64,000 bases of DNA from Zingiber officinale (GCF_018446385.1 NC_055990.1:133932996-133996995), one strand, 5' to 3'; positions 22,496 to 34,587 are shown, counted from the first letter of the stretch. Notes: generated by a model from the letters alone, not told the origin. Numbers and translations are program-made.

Positions 22496-23715
22496 TCAAT
22501 GATGTCCAAGTACCTGATCTGCTAGTACCCCAAGCGTCCTGAAGACATGTATCTGTATCTTCCTGAAGACCAGCTCGCCATAAAATCTCTTCCCCTCAAA
22601 CATGATGTGATTTCTTGCCATCCATATGTGATGTACCATCGCTAACATGGCAAGGTGGCGAGCTCTATCTAAAGTGGAGGCCCCCTGGTACTGTCTCCTG
22701 AATGTCCTCAGCATGCACCGGTAGGTAGCCATCTCAGGGCGCATCTGTAACCAACCTCTGACTCGTCCCTACAACTGCTGGACTGGCTGACATATGAAAA
22801 ACACGTGATCCATCGTCTCCTCATCATGCCTGCAAAAGGTGCAAAGTCTGTCCTCCAGGTAGTCCTGTCCAGCACGCACCGGTAGTCTCCCATGTGCCAG
22901 GAGCCACACCATGAAGGCATGGCTTGGCTGGAGGTCTCACTGCCATACTGTAGCTGCCCAGGGCTTCCTAGCTCTGGTGTCTCTGAAATGGTCATATGCT
23001 AGCCTGACACCCCCCCCCTATGACTGAACCAAAAGGAGAGAGTCTGTCCTGCTGCCTCTAGGGTGCCTGCTATGCTGAGGATGCTATCCCGGATCTGTAC
23101 CAGCTGCTTGATCAATGGGGAATCTGTGTGCCTGCTCTGCCACTCCCATACCCCCACCTGCTGTAAGTATGTGTGATGTACCCAGCGAATCCATAGTGTG
23201 TCTTGCTTGTCCTGTACGCGCCATAGAACCTTTGTCAGAAGCGCCTGGTTCCATGCTCGTAAGTCCCTCAAGCCAAGACCACCTTCTCGCTTGGGCCTCA
23301 CTAACTCTGACCATGCAATGGGGGGCCTCCTAGACGTCCACATGAAAGATCTGCAAATGCTGTAGATGCGGTCAATAACCCCCTGGGGTAGTTGTAAGAC
23401 TGACATCCAGTAGCACTCCACCCCTGCAGGACTGATGATATAAGCTGTGCTTTTCCGGCATAGGATAATGTGGCTTTCGGCCATGAGCCGATCCTATGGG
23501 TAAGTGAGTCCAGGAGTGTGCTATAATATGAAATCTTCAATTTCTGGGAGGCTATAGAAATTCCCAAGTATCTGAAGGGCATCGTCCCTATCTGAAAGCC
23601 TGTGATGGTGAGCAACTGATCCCGTGTGGGGGTCTACCCCTTCCATGTAAATACTAGATTTAGCTAAGTTGGCAGTGAGTCCGACCATCTGAGCAAAACT
23701 GTGATAAGCTCTCAA
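22496..23715 (-). pseudogene. LINE ORF2 C-terminal part (RT thumb and zf-RVT region)
   Basis: Continues the RT frame after a frameshift near 23660. Pieces read FQIGTMPFRYLGI, LVRPKREGGLGLRDLRAWN and a zinc-finger-like cluster in one frame (LCTFCRHDEETMDHVFFIC). The last piece, WMARNHIMFEGK, ends at 22496. This matches the plant zf-RVT region found at the end of L1-type ORF2. At least three frame changes show it is inactive. Confidence 0.7.
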
Positions 23716-25850
23716 CTAGCTGCGTTACTGATGAGACATCCCCCCGCGAGAGTAGTAACAGGTCATCTGCGTACACCAAATGTGCTATCCTCAGAGGCTC
23801 ACATTTGGGGTGGAAATGAAAATCTGACCTGATAGTACGTCGTGCTAACGACCGAGATAGATACTCCATGCACAGTCCAAACAAGTAAGGAGAGAGGGGA
23901 TCCCCCTGTCTGAGTCCTCTACCACCACGGAAGAAACCATGCATGACGCCGTTAATCCCTACAGAGAAGGAGGTGGTAGTAATGCATTCTTTGATCCATG
24001 CGATATAAACGTCTGAGAATTGTAATGCTGCCAAGACATCCTGCAAGAAACCCCAGTGCACTGAGTCAAAAGCTTTCTGAAGATCCACTTTCAATGTACA
24101 TCTCGGTGAGATTCGCTTTCTGGTATAATTCCTTAGGAGTTCTTGTGCCAAGTGGATATTATCTGTGATAGTACGACCTCTAACAAAGGCGATCTGTGCA
24201 GGATGTAGGAGATGAGCTGAGACCTCTGCTAGTCTGCTAGCCAGGAGCTTGGAGATCACCTTGTAGAACACCGTACAGCAGGAAATGGGCCTGCAGTCTT
24301 GCACCTTGCTTGCATGAGCTGTTTTTGGTATTAAGGCAATCAGAGTGTGATTCCATGATTTTAGGAGTTGCCCAGTAGTGAAGAACTCTAGCACAGCGGA
24401 GGTAAAATCATCCTTTACTGTGTCCCATGACTGCTTAAAAAATTTGGAGCTGTATCCATCTGGGCCTGGTGCCTTAAGGTCTCCTATACTAAAAAGAGCA
24501 CTCTTAATTTCCTCTGCAGTTGGAATCCTTGCCAATTGAGCCTGATGATCCACCGATAGTACTCTCCCAAACTGCATACACTCAGCCTGAAATGTAGCTC
24601 GTGCTACCTGAGTCCCTAACTGCTCCTGATAGTGTCTGACAAATGCCTGAGCAACTTCCTGAGGACTGGTGGTAGACATTCCATCTTCTTTTTCAATGGC
24701 CATTATTTCTCTCCTTTTGTTGTTCCTTTTGACTAAGGAGTGGAAAAAAGGGGTGTTTCTATCAACTTGCTTGAAATATGCATACTTTGCCCTTTGTTGG
24801 TAGAAGAGGTACTCGGCCTGTGCTAGGAGATCAGCAGCGTTCCTGGCTTCTTTATATTCCTCATCCACGGATCCTCGAGTTAAAACTCTTTCCTGTACTT
24901 CTTCTAGGTGTATCTGTCCCCTCTTTGCTCTTTCTTGTATGTGTTGGTAGCTCTCTTTATTGAGTTGTTGTAGTGGCTTCTTAAGAAGTAGGAGCTTTTG
25001 CTTTAGTTTGAACTGGCATACACCTTCCCTAATCATTGAGTTTGCAAGTGTCCAATTCTCTTGTACTAGCCGGCTAAAATCATGATGTGTAGTCCACATG
25101 TTGTAGAATTTGAAAGACTTGGCTTGTGGTCTCTGAGGCTCTAAGATGGAGACAATACAGGAGGCATGATCTGAGAAAATCCCTGGTGGTCTAAATTCTG
25201 CTACACTGCTCTTATCCTGCTCCAACCAAGTTTTGTTCACCATTGCTCGGTCTAACTTGCATACCTCTCGCCCATTTGTCCATGTGAACTTACATCCAGT
25301 AGCGTGCAAGTCCTCCATCCCAGCCATGATCACAAACTCTAGGAAATCTGCTGAGGCATATGATGTGACATCCATTCCTCCACACTTATCAGAAGAGGAT
25401 AATGGGGAGTTAAAGTCTCCCATAATGAGCCAGGGTAAATCCATGGTAGTAGCAATCTGGTGCAAACTCTCCCACATATGTCTCCTGCTAGGGATGGATA
25501 GTTGGCCATATACAAAGGTCACTGCATAATAGGTCCCTACAACCTTGCACTGGATAATCGTGTGGATAAACGGCTCTTCCCATTGCTTAATCTCCAAACT
25601 GACACAATGTGGATTCCAGAATAAAAGCATCCGGCTTCTGTTGTTGATTCCCACTCTTTGTTCAGAGCTCCACTGCCTAAAACTATTTGATGTCATTTGT
25701 TGGTGCTTACTAGCTGTTAAGTTTGGCTCCATGATGCATAAGGCACCCAACTTGCTCTTCAGGAGGAGGTCCTTGACTTCCTTATGTTTGAGGCCTGTAT
25801 TTAGGCCTCTTATGTTCCACGATCCAATCTTGATATGGGATGAGGAGGCA
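23660..25850 (-). pseudogene. LINE ORF2: apurinic-type endonuclease and reverse transcriptase
   Basis: The endonuclease domain starts near 25830 (IGSWNIRGLN), with WLIMGDFNSP and FSDHASC as metal-binding and catalytic motifs. RT follows with LKAPGPDGY, FKQSWD, CRPISCCTVFYK, FVRGRTITDNI, KVDLQKAFDSV, GLRQGDPLSPYLF and the catalytic VYADDLLLL. The frame is open for about 696 codons (25750-23660), the longest in the window, so the endonuclease to RT palm is nearly intact. Two TAG codons lie just upstream of the endonuclease start. It belongs to the plant L1 clade by motif style. Confidence 0.85.
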
Positions 25851-27058
25851 TGCGCCCCCTACTAGTGTTTTTGAATTTCTTTGCTTGTTTCCTCTTGTCT
25901 TCATGTCTCTTCTCAAATTCTGTACCCGAGCCTTCTCCTTTTTGATTTGCATCCATTTCCATTCGTGGATCAACTCTAAGGTCTCCTGGGTCAAATTCCT
26001 GCTCACCAAGCCTCAGGTTTTGGTACCAATTGGTTGCTGCAAGTCCCACAATGATAGGTGTAGTTGGCTCTTCTTCCGGGGTTATACTTTGCTTAGCTTG
26101 GAAGTTGGCCAGCTGCTGGTCATGATCTACATTTTGGGAGGATATTACTTGCTTCCTCTTCCCTGTGGTGGATCTGGTTTGAATTCTTGTGCGCATCTCC
26201 CTCCCTTTTAGCCTCTTAGTCATACCCCTTTTTGCTTGGGTATTTGCTGTCCCTTTCTTGCTGAGGATGAGCTTACTTTTGCCTGTGTTATGTGCCCCTG
26301 CTGGCCACTGAAAACCTGCTGTAAATTCATTGATCTCCTCTTCCCCCATTTCTGCAAGTTGTATGAAACCATTCTGCAGATTTGTCACTGCATCACTGTA
26401 TTTCCCAGTCGAGTACTTGCTTTGTGCTTGCATTTCCATGCTTCCTTTCCTCTTTTGTGTTCTAGCTCGTGTCTGAATTTTATATGAACTTCCCTCCCTA
26501 GCTGCTGATCTTTCCCCATGTTTCAGTTTCAATGTGCCAGTCTGAGTATCAGTTTCTGCTTTTGCTTGTGGTTGCTTGGCCTTTTGCCTTAGTTTGTATC
26601 TGAATGTGGTTTCCTTTGCCCCATATGTGTTCATTGGGGTGTGCCTGCCTGTTTCCTATTCTTGTGCATCCACCTCTGGGTGTGACCCTGGTTCACTTTC
26701 TGAGTCTGAATTTGTTCCAATTGTGAAATGATCAGATTCCGAGTCTGTTTGCTGGTCATAAGCTGGCTCAGTTTCTGCTTTTGATCCTATTTCTGTGTCT
26801 GATGGGTAATCTGTTTCTGGTCCAGAAAATGCTTCTGATTCCTCTTCTGTACCAGTTTCTGGTAGGGAAGGTTCTGAAGAGCTTGGGTTTGCTACTGCAT
26901 TTCCTGTGATTATGTGGGGTTCAGATGGAGGGAGCATTTCTGAGTCTGCAGCAATGGGGACTGCTGGCAGTGGGTGTGCAGTTGCTGGATTCGTGCTTTT
27001 AATTAATGCTGCAACCAAACTAGCATCCTCTTTCCCATATTCAGTTGCCAAATCCTCT
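25851..27058 (-). pseudogene. LINE ORF1-like C-terminal region, truncated
   Basis: Two frames: 27050-26656 is acidic and Ser-rich (EEESEAFSGPETDYPSD, TDSESDHFTIG), and 26634-25851 is basic and Gln/Lys-rich (KLRQKAKQPQAKAETDT, RMTKRLKGREMRTR). This fits the variable tail of plant L1 ORF1 upstream of the endonuclease, with the nucleic-acid-binding N-terminal domain missing. No zinc knuckle is visible. Confidence 0.5.
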
Positions 27059-27795
27059 GCGAGGAGCCGGCCATCGTAAAAACAGACGCAAAATGGAGGA
27101 AAGGCGATCGAAAAGATACAAAAGGGTTGCAAGAATGTCACTGGAATAGGGAGAAAAGTCGAAAAAAGATCAAAGATAGGGAGAAAGCTTACGAGAGAAG
27201 TGTCACAAGAAAAACAGGGATCGCTGGAGAGGAAGTACCGAAGGTTGCCGGAGTATGCGAAGGAAGCAGGAACTCAAGCGTCAAGAACTGTCACGTAGAG
27301 TGCGAAGGGAGCGGCGCAACAAGCTTATAAGGATCGGGGTCGACCGACCGGAGCCGTCCGATCTAGGTCACGGAAACCTAGGATGAGATCTCACCGTTGA
27401 ATTCAAACTGTTAAATGTCGCAATCAATGGCTATCATGTCAGGCGTGCAGTGATGGTGGGCATGACATGTGGCATGCTACCACGGGTCGGCAGTTAATGC
27501 AGGCATGGGAACCTGTTCTACCTTAATGAGAGGGGATTTGCATGATTCCCAAGAAATCAGGGTGAAGTCAGCATAGCTCGCGCTCGCCCTAGACAGGCCT
27601 AGGAAAAAGTTCTTCAAGTGCGAACCTTTGTCCGCCCGATCGGATCGTGGGAGCGTGCTTATGACCAAGCGACAAGCTTCAAGAGGTCGACCGACAAGGA
27701 TCGGGCCTAGTCAGTCGGGAGGGAATCTGCTCGCACAATGGTCTAGTCAGTCGGACTACAAAACCTCCTTCGACTAGACTTGAAGGGGAGGCTTG
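27059..27795. other. Inverted copy of gypsy leader; no gene seen
   Basis: Reverse complement of about 1640-2375. A conserved TTATAAG-type element is near 27325. No coding content. Confidence 0.6.
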
Positions 27796-28712
27796 TGATG
27801 CGGTGATGATGAGGGGCCCTACCCCACTGCCACGGTGGATGTCAATGGAAGTCAAAAGTCAAGACGGTCAATGGATGGATGGTCTTGCCCGGTCGAGCGG
27901 GGCATATTCCGGCCGTGGGTTAAGCACCGACCCACCATCTCCGACACGGAGTAATCAAACCGACGCTTAAGGTATGCGTAGAAGCTGAGCTCAGTGGCTC
28001 TCCCGCTCGGCCAGATGGTGGAAGATATTGACCGAGGACCTTTAACCAAGCAGCTCTCCCGCTCGACGCGACAGTGGATTTCTGGCCGAACGGTCATCCC
28101 GCTCAGCCCTGCAATGAACGACACTTGGACAGGGGACTTTTAGCCGAGCGGCTATCCCGTTCGGTGTGACAACAGACTTAAGGATATCAGAGTCTTGGCC
28201 GAGCGACCATTTTGCTCGGCCAAGCAACAGACACAGTGGGGTATCCTTCAACATCCTTTTGGGAGCTAGTGCCCCTGACAGACGGCATGACTAGACAGAG
28301 GATCGTACGACGGAAGCTTCCACTATCATTTCAGAGATATGCTTGGCCTGTTAAGGTATTGTATCAAGGACACTTTACTGACATGTCTCTTCAGGGAAAG
28401 CTTGGGATATCGTGCTCACTTTGAGAAGCATGCACACACGCTATAGGAGCCCTATATAAAGGGGGGGGGGGGGTCCAGACATCGGCGAAGGTATGCTTTT
28501 CTCGCGATTTCTACTGTTGCGCTACAGTTCTCTTTTCACCTTCTTCTTGCTTCGTCAGAGAATGACTTGAGCGTCGGAAGACCATCGCCAGGGACCTCTT
28601 CCCTGGCTCGGCATTGACGCTGCTTGTGTTACAGGTGGGAGCGAAGCCCACCGAAGGTCAGCAAGAGCGTCATATCCCTAGCATCCGTCTCCCCGACTTT
28701 CGAACAAGATCA
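27796..28712 (+). repeat. Gypsy LTR, inverted copy in the right arm
   Basis: 917 bp from TGATGCGG to GATCA, reverse complement of 746-1639. It has an unusual G16 run at about 28461-28476 next to the TATA box (28453-28460), where other copies have only four to eight. It is followed by AGTTT (28713-28717), the reverse complement of the AAACT TSD: the same insertion site seen from the other strand. Confidence 0.85.
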
Positions 28713-30073
28713 AGTTTTGATAATAAATCTTTTTTAATGGATAATTATATTAAATTATTTAATCTTTCTTGAGATATTATTATTAATATAAATAAGACTT
28801 TAATAATTTTAATTTTGAAAGTTTCTTTCTATGCTTAATAGCTATTGTTAATAATATTCTATAAGTTATTCATGCATTGGGAAAATAATTTAATTTTTAT
28901 AAGGTATAGTATTGTTGTTTTTAATTTGGATTTATTATTTTTAAAAAACTTTTACATATGAAATAAATATGAACTATCAATATATGCCATTTTTAAAAAA
29001 GTTTTTAAGATACAAATATTATTTGTTTAAAAAATCATCATCAAGTAATTTTAATTTTTTCTTATATCATATAAAAAATTAAAATTATCTTCATATATTT
29101 TAAACTGTTTAATGAAATAAAGAAATGACATGATCAACAATATAATTAAAATAATTAATTTTAAAATAGTTTACAAGTGAAAATTCATCTCATTAATTTT
29201 ATTTCATCAAATTGTTTGTTTCTTATAATTACATATTTTTCTTGAAATTTTAGTTTTATATTTATTTCATTTGCATTCTCTTTGGCCAAAATCACAATGT
29301 GAATCCATTTTCTCTATAATTAATTTTAAAAAAGTTTTTTCAATTGAGCTAATGCAATAGCAATATTCATATTTTTATATTGTAATAATTTACTAATAGT
29401 ATTAACTATGAATAATATATCATACCAAATAACTATACCCAATACAATTTTAAAGTTTTTAATCTCATATGTTGCTAAAGAAATTGCTTCACTTTTAAAT
29501 TATGATCATCACTAATTTCTACAAGTTTATATAAAGCATCACTTATTTGTAAAGTTTGATATTTTATTATTTTAACATTTTCAAAATAACTTTACAATGG
29601 TTTAAGAGTTAAATTAAAACATAGTCTTACAAAATAATGACTATATATATTATATCATACCAAAAAAATATTATAGCATTAGAACAAAAATAAGTCATAT
29701 AAAGTACTAAATTAAGAGTATATCAACCACATGATGTACAACCTAGATTTTATATCTAATAATTTCTTTTATATGCTGTTTAGACTCATTATCATATCTT
29801 TATCTTCTTATAAGGTCAAATTCTTACATTATATTAATATGCATATTAAAAAGATTAAAATATAAGAGATATTTGTTTTTGACGACTTATATATATGGTA
29901 CAATAAAATATAACTAAGAAGTATTTTGCTTATTTTATCTTTTAAATTATAATACTTTTTTATTTCTAATCCTAATATATTTATTAACTCATTTGGTATA
30001 TTATTGCCAAGATACAATGATTATAAATTTTACTATTTTGAAATCGATTTAAGATGTTCTTGCAACATAAGAA
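28713..30073 (-). pseudogene. Inverted copy of the hAT (DUF4371-like) host gene
   Basis: 28713-29465 is the reverse complement of 1-745 at roughly 90% or better by eye. 29466-30073 continues upstream in the hAT gene, beyond what the window shows on the left. Readable pieces on the minus strand are YLGNNIPNELINILGLEIKK (near 30010), ENVKIIKYQTLQISDALYKL and LVEISDDHNLKVK (near 29580-29490). Many stops are present. Confidence 0.65.
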
Positions 30074-30734
30074 TTGACGCTCAAGGGATGCATAGAAGCC
30101 GAGCCGAGTGGCTCTCCTGCTCGGCCAGATGACGGAAGACACGGACTGAGGACCTTCAATCAAGCGGCTCTCCTTCCCAACGCGACAGTGGGCTTCCGGC
30201 CGAGCGACCATCCTGCTTGGCCCAGCAACGAACGACACTTGGACAGGGGACTTTCAGCTGAGAGGCTATCCCACTCGGTGTGACAGCAGACGCAAGGATA
30301 TCAGAGTCCTGGCTGAGCAGGCATTTCGCTCGACCAAGCAACAGACACAACGGGATATCCTTCGACATCCTTTTGGGAGCTAGTGTCGCTGACAGGCGGC
30401 ATAGTTAGACAGAGAATTGTACGGCGGATGCTTCCACTATCACTTCAGATATATACTCGGCTCGTTTAGGTACTGTGTCAGGGACACTTTATTGACATGT
30501 CTCTTCAGGGAAAGTTTGGGATATCGTGCTCATTTTGAAAAACGTGCACACATGCTACAAGAACCCATATAAAGGGGGGTCTAGGCATCGACGGAGATAT
30601 GATTTTCTCACGATTTCTACTGTTGCACTACAATTGTCTTTGCTTCTTCTTCTTGCTTCATCGGAGACTGACTTGAGCGTTGGAGGGCTATCACCGGGAA
30701 CTCCTTCCCTGGCTAGGCACTAACACTGCTTCTA
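30074..30734 (+). repeat. Truncated fourth copy of the gypsy LTR
   Basis: In the same orientation as 27796-28712, it begins at GACGCTCAAGGG and stops at ACACTGCTTC, losing about 200 bp at the start and some 80 bp at the end. Its right edge joins directly to the second RNase H reading of the host element, so it marks the outer breakpoint of the inverted block. Confidence 0.7.
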
Positions 30735-32123
30735 TATAACCACTTCTTGGAAGTTGACCTTCAGCTTTTCAAAAGCCTTTGCTAGAGCCTTAGCCGTGTG
30801 CTACTTATTTCAAAGGCCCGAAATAATTGTTGGGTGGCTAGCTGGGAATTCGAGTGAATGAGGACTTTATCCCCTCCCCCGTGCTGAGCGGTTTGTAGGC
30901 CAGCTATCAATGTCTCATACTCTGCTTCGTTGTTGGTAGCGCGGTAGTCCAGCCGGACGGAAAGTTGCATCCGGTCTTCCTGAGGTGAGATAAGGATTAA
31001 GGTGATCCTATTGCCCTACCGAGTGTACAAGCCGCCCACATATATCTTCCACATCGCCGTTGGCTCGTCACTCTAGACTTTTATCATAAAATCCGCCAGG
31101 GCTTGAGCCTTGATTGCCGCACGGGGTTGATATTGGATGTCGAACTCGCTAAGTTCGGTCATCTACTTGATTAGTCGTCCAGACGCCTCTGGATTGAGGA
31201 GGACTCTTCCTAGAGCACTGTTAGTCATCATTATTATTGAGTGCGCTAGGAAGTATGGGCGAAGCCTCTGCGCAGTGAGTACCAGTGCGTAGGCCAACTT
31301 TTCGAGACCGGTGTCATGAGATTCAGCATCCTTCAATATATGACTCAGAAAATATGCAGGTTGCTGATCTTGTCCATTCTGCCTAACTAAAGACGATCCA
31401 ACGACATGTTCGTTAGATGACAAATATATCCAGAGTGATTCACCTGCGACTGACTTGTCTAAAACGGGTAGTGAGCTCAGATACACCTTCAGCTCTTCCA
31501 GCGCTCGGTCACACTCGGCGTCCCATTGGAATTTTGTGGCTCGATGCAGTATCTTGAAAAATGACAGGCTTCGATCGGATGACTTGGATATGAACCGGGA
31601 CAACACCGTGATTCGAACGATCAACCTCTGAGCTTCCTTCAAATTCCATGGCGGAGGCATGTTCTGCAAAGCGTGGACCTTGCTAGGATTGACTTCGATG
31701 GCCTGCTCGGTGATGATGTAGCCTAGGAAGCGACCACTCTTTGCGCCGAATAGACACTTGCTCGGGTTCATCTTTATTTTGTATGCCCTTAGCGTCAGGC
31801 AGGTTTCGTTGATATCTGTGCATAGGTCAGCAGCTTGGAGGGATTTGATGAGTATGTCATCGACGTATACCTCCGTATTACGACCAATCTACCATCGGAA
31901 CACTTCATTCTTTAGCTTCTGGTAAGTGGCTCTAGTATTCTTTAGTCCGAACGACATAACGTTGTAGCAGTATGTTCTGTCGGCCGTGATGAAGCTGACA
32001 TTCTCTTGATCCTCGCGGGTGAGTGACACTTGATGGTATCCTTGATATGCGTCGAGCATATAGATAAGCTCGCAGCCCGCCATCGAGTCCACATGTTGAT
32101 CTATCCGGGGCAGCGGATAGAAG
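30735..32123 (-). pseudogene. Gypsy RT (palm/thumb) and tandem RNase H domains
   Basis: From right to left: MLDAYQGYHQVSL and FITADRTYCYNVMSFGLKN (RT), then VYVDDILIKS with the catalytic YVDD near 31860. MNPSKCLFGAKSGRFLGY and an RNase H_2-type domain (FQWDAECDRALEEL, AYFLSHILKDAE) follow, then the second RVT_3-type RNase H (LDYRATNNEAEYETLIAGL) cut at 30735. A TAG replaces Gln just before the YVDD region, and the usual YVDGS of the second RNase H reads YVGGL. Two RNase H domains in tandem are typical of the Tat lineage. The RT continues at 46171 beyond the insertion. Confidence 0.8.
32119..32123. repeat. Target-site duplication AGAAG, left copy
   Basis: AGAAG before TGTTAG at 32124. The second copy is at 46166-46170. 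Joining the two sides restores RT reading across the site (RKDFYPLP). Confidence 0.85.
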
Positions 32124-33162
32124 TGTTAGACCGCGTCGGGCCGGCTAGAAGGGGGGTTGAATAGCCCTGCAAAATTAAAAAGTAAATCCTTCTCGGACTT
32201 TCAAAAGAACACTTGCATTAATTTAAATAAAGAAACTAAAAGAGTAGAGGCAAGGGCGTTTACTTAGTTACAATCGGAAAGGTTGTTAATCCAAGGAGAA
32301 TGAAGCACAATAGATATCTCCTTTCGGGCGGAGAAACCTCTTACAACATTCAAGCACAGAGAAAATAAGAAGCTAAACTAACAATGAAAGCATACAAGTG
32401 TTGTAATCAGAATTGCTTGTCTTGTACAACTTCTTAGACCAAGGCTATATTTATAGCCTTGGTCGGGGCGCCTGGAAGGGTTCTATACGCTTGGGAGGGG
32501 ATAACACTTTATTCCTTCTCGCATAGATCGCATTTGACCGCGATCTTGATAAACTCTAGGTCCGAGCGCCTAGTTCCGGGCGTCCCGGACTGGTCCTAGC
32601 GCTCGGAATGGTTCCGGGAGGCCGAACCAAGAGAGTCAACAGAGTTGACTTTTTATGGTCCTGACCCTCTGCTCCGGTTCCGTTCGCCTCAGTCCAGATC
32701 TTCCGCTCCGGCTCACTTGGGTGATTTCAGCCAATCGAAATAAGGCTCACCCGAACCCAATTTCGACCTTCTCGAGAAGACTTCCGCTCCGGCTTCTCGT
32801 CCCTCGGAATCGTCGCGTGCTTCCTTCTCGTCCGCCAGCATACTCATCCGCAGCTCTTCGTCCCTCGGTCGCACCACGTGCCGACCTTCTCGCTAGCTGC
32901 GTCTCTTGCTCTTTGAGCAATCTTCCGCTCGGACTTCTCGTCTCTTGGAAACACCGCACGCTTCCTTCTCATCCGCCGGTGTACTCTTCCGTAGCGCCTC
33001 GTCCCTCAACCACACTCTCTTGTGCCATCCTTCTCACTAGCTACGTCTTTCGCTCGACTCTCTGTGCTCTTAAGCTCCTGCATACTTAGACACAAGGTTA
33101 AAACACCACAGGACCTAACTTAACTTGTTGATCACATTAAAATAACCTTTGGGGTTTCAACA
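32124..33162 (-). repeat. LTR of gag-only element 2, left (3') copy
   Basis: 1,039 bp, TGTTAG...TTCAACA, with TAGAAGGGGGGTTGAATAG near the left edge. It contains GGGCGCC-type units at 32464-32640. The 144-codon frame at 32655-33089 is a by-product of its Ser/Arg-rich composition. Confidence 0.8.
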
Positions 33163-33860
33163 ATCTCCCCATTTTTGATGTGAGCCACCCAAGTTAAGAT
33201 AGGGTAAATATATATAAGAGTAAATAACTAATATTGCAATAAAGTACAAAAAAAGATAAAAAAAATTGTAGTCTACCTCCCCTAGACTTATACTTTTCCT
33301 TCTTCCTCTTTGATCACATAAAAAATGAGGTTAAAAAAAAAAAAATCTAAGGGTAATAATTTTGAAAAAAACTTTGAAAAATTATTTTGATATTACTAAA
33401 AATTTGTAATAATTTTCAAATATATATATATGGAAATTTTTCCTAAGTTTTGCAAGCAAAATTATTTTTGAGAATAAAAAATTTTAAGCAGGAAAATTTT
33501 CTAAGTAAAAGACAATTCTAACTTAGTTAATTTTTAGACAATTTTGAGAATTTTTTCTAAAAAAATGTTTTAAAAAAATATTTTAAAGCATTATTTACTT
33601 TCAATACTTTATCAGTAAGTTAATTAAACATTTTATTTTAATATTTTGGCTTCCAAGCAGTGGCGAGACACTAGTCCTTCTTGGTTATTGGAGCAACAAC
33701 CACTTTCTTAGACAAAGTCTCATAAGGAAATTAGCTATTCAACCACTAAGTCTAATTCACAGTTTAGGTTAGTGATGTTTAAATTTCCATTTTAGTTTGT
33801 CATAATTTCTCAAATTTAAAGCAGAAAATTTTGAACATGCAGAAAATTATATTTGTTCCT
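33163..33860. other. Polypurine tract and AT-rich 3' region of gag-only element 2
   Basis: The minus strand reads AAAAATGGGGAGAT next to the LTR (33163-33176), the polypurine tract. The rest is AT-rich without coding sequence. Confidence 0.6.
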
Positions 33861-34587
33861 TTAACATGTCATTTTCTCTTTTGTTAGTTTGTCGAGATTC
33901 TTTAATCGACAATTTGTTGCTAGAGTTTCTTTAAATTCACTATTCTTTGTTTTATTTTTAATTTCTAATTCACAAAAATATTTCGATAATATAATTTTTA
34001 ACTCAAAAAAAAAATTTCAACAGTATTTTAACCGAATTAAGCAATTGGTCAGGAGGTGGAGACCGTACCTGACTTACCTTGTCGACTTTTGATGCTCCCC
34101 CTGTTGAGCTGCTTTCTTCCGAAGACTCTCCCCCTTCATCGATGTTTATCTAGGATGAGTTTTCTGTGTCCTCGGGATGGAATTCGGCTGTTAGGGTTGT
34201 CCCGACAATTTCCTCCGTCTTGAATTCTTCTGATGACGGCTCGGTGTTCATCGAGGTGTCGACTTCAAATGGTTCTTCGTAGAGCTTCAAGAACTTTTCT
34301 CAAAGTTCTTTTGCGCTTCTATATTTTCTGACTCTTTCGAGATCCTGGGAAGGTAGTATACTCAGAAGGCGGGATTCAGCTTTACCGTTTGTCATGAATT
34401 CATCGCGCTGCTCGTCAGTCCATTGATGCTCCTCAAGTTCTTCTCCTTTTGTATCCTTTGGAGCTTCATAACCATACGTCATTATTAATAACATATTAAA
34501 ATCAGTTTTAAAATAAACCTGCATTCATCGCTTCCAAAAAGCGAACTCCCCCTCGAACGTTGGTGGGTAGATGTTCGTTACGACCAT
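33861..34587 (-). pseudogene. Copia-type gag fragment of element 2
   Basis: It starts MVVTNIYPPTFEGEFAFWKR at 34587. A TGA replaces the expected Trp, then the frame continues MQVYFKTDFNMLLIMTYG and LLSILPSQDLERVRKYRSA. A second TGA follows at SAKEL, then an acidic Ser/Glu-rich tail and a coiled coil (CELEIKNKTKNSEFKETL) after a frameshift in an A10 run near 34005. No zinc knuckle or pol motif is seen. Confidence 0.65.

Larger units (their letters stand above)
20936..27058 (-). mobile_element. L1-type LINE, 5'-truncated, inserted in the right arm
   Basis: Minus-strand non-LTR element ending in a tail of 18 A (20953-20936). It encodes an ORF1-like C-terminal part, an endonuclease/RT ORF2 and a zinc-finger region. 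Compared with the empty site in the left arm (2375-2420), about 30 bp of target are missing and no TSD is evident. It starts within ORF1, so it is 5'-truncated, as is common for L1 insertions. Confidence 0.8.

Noticed and set aside
26656..27141. 161-codon minus-strand frame treated as one gene
   Set aside because: Its first codons (27141-27059) come from the gypsy leader and the rest from the LINE, so it is a chance fusion across an insertion boundary.
32655..33089. 144-codon Ser/Arg-rich frame
   Set aside because: It is within the LTR of gag-only element 2 and broken in the second LTR.
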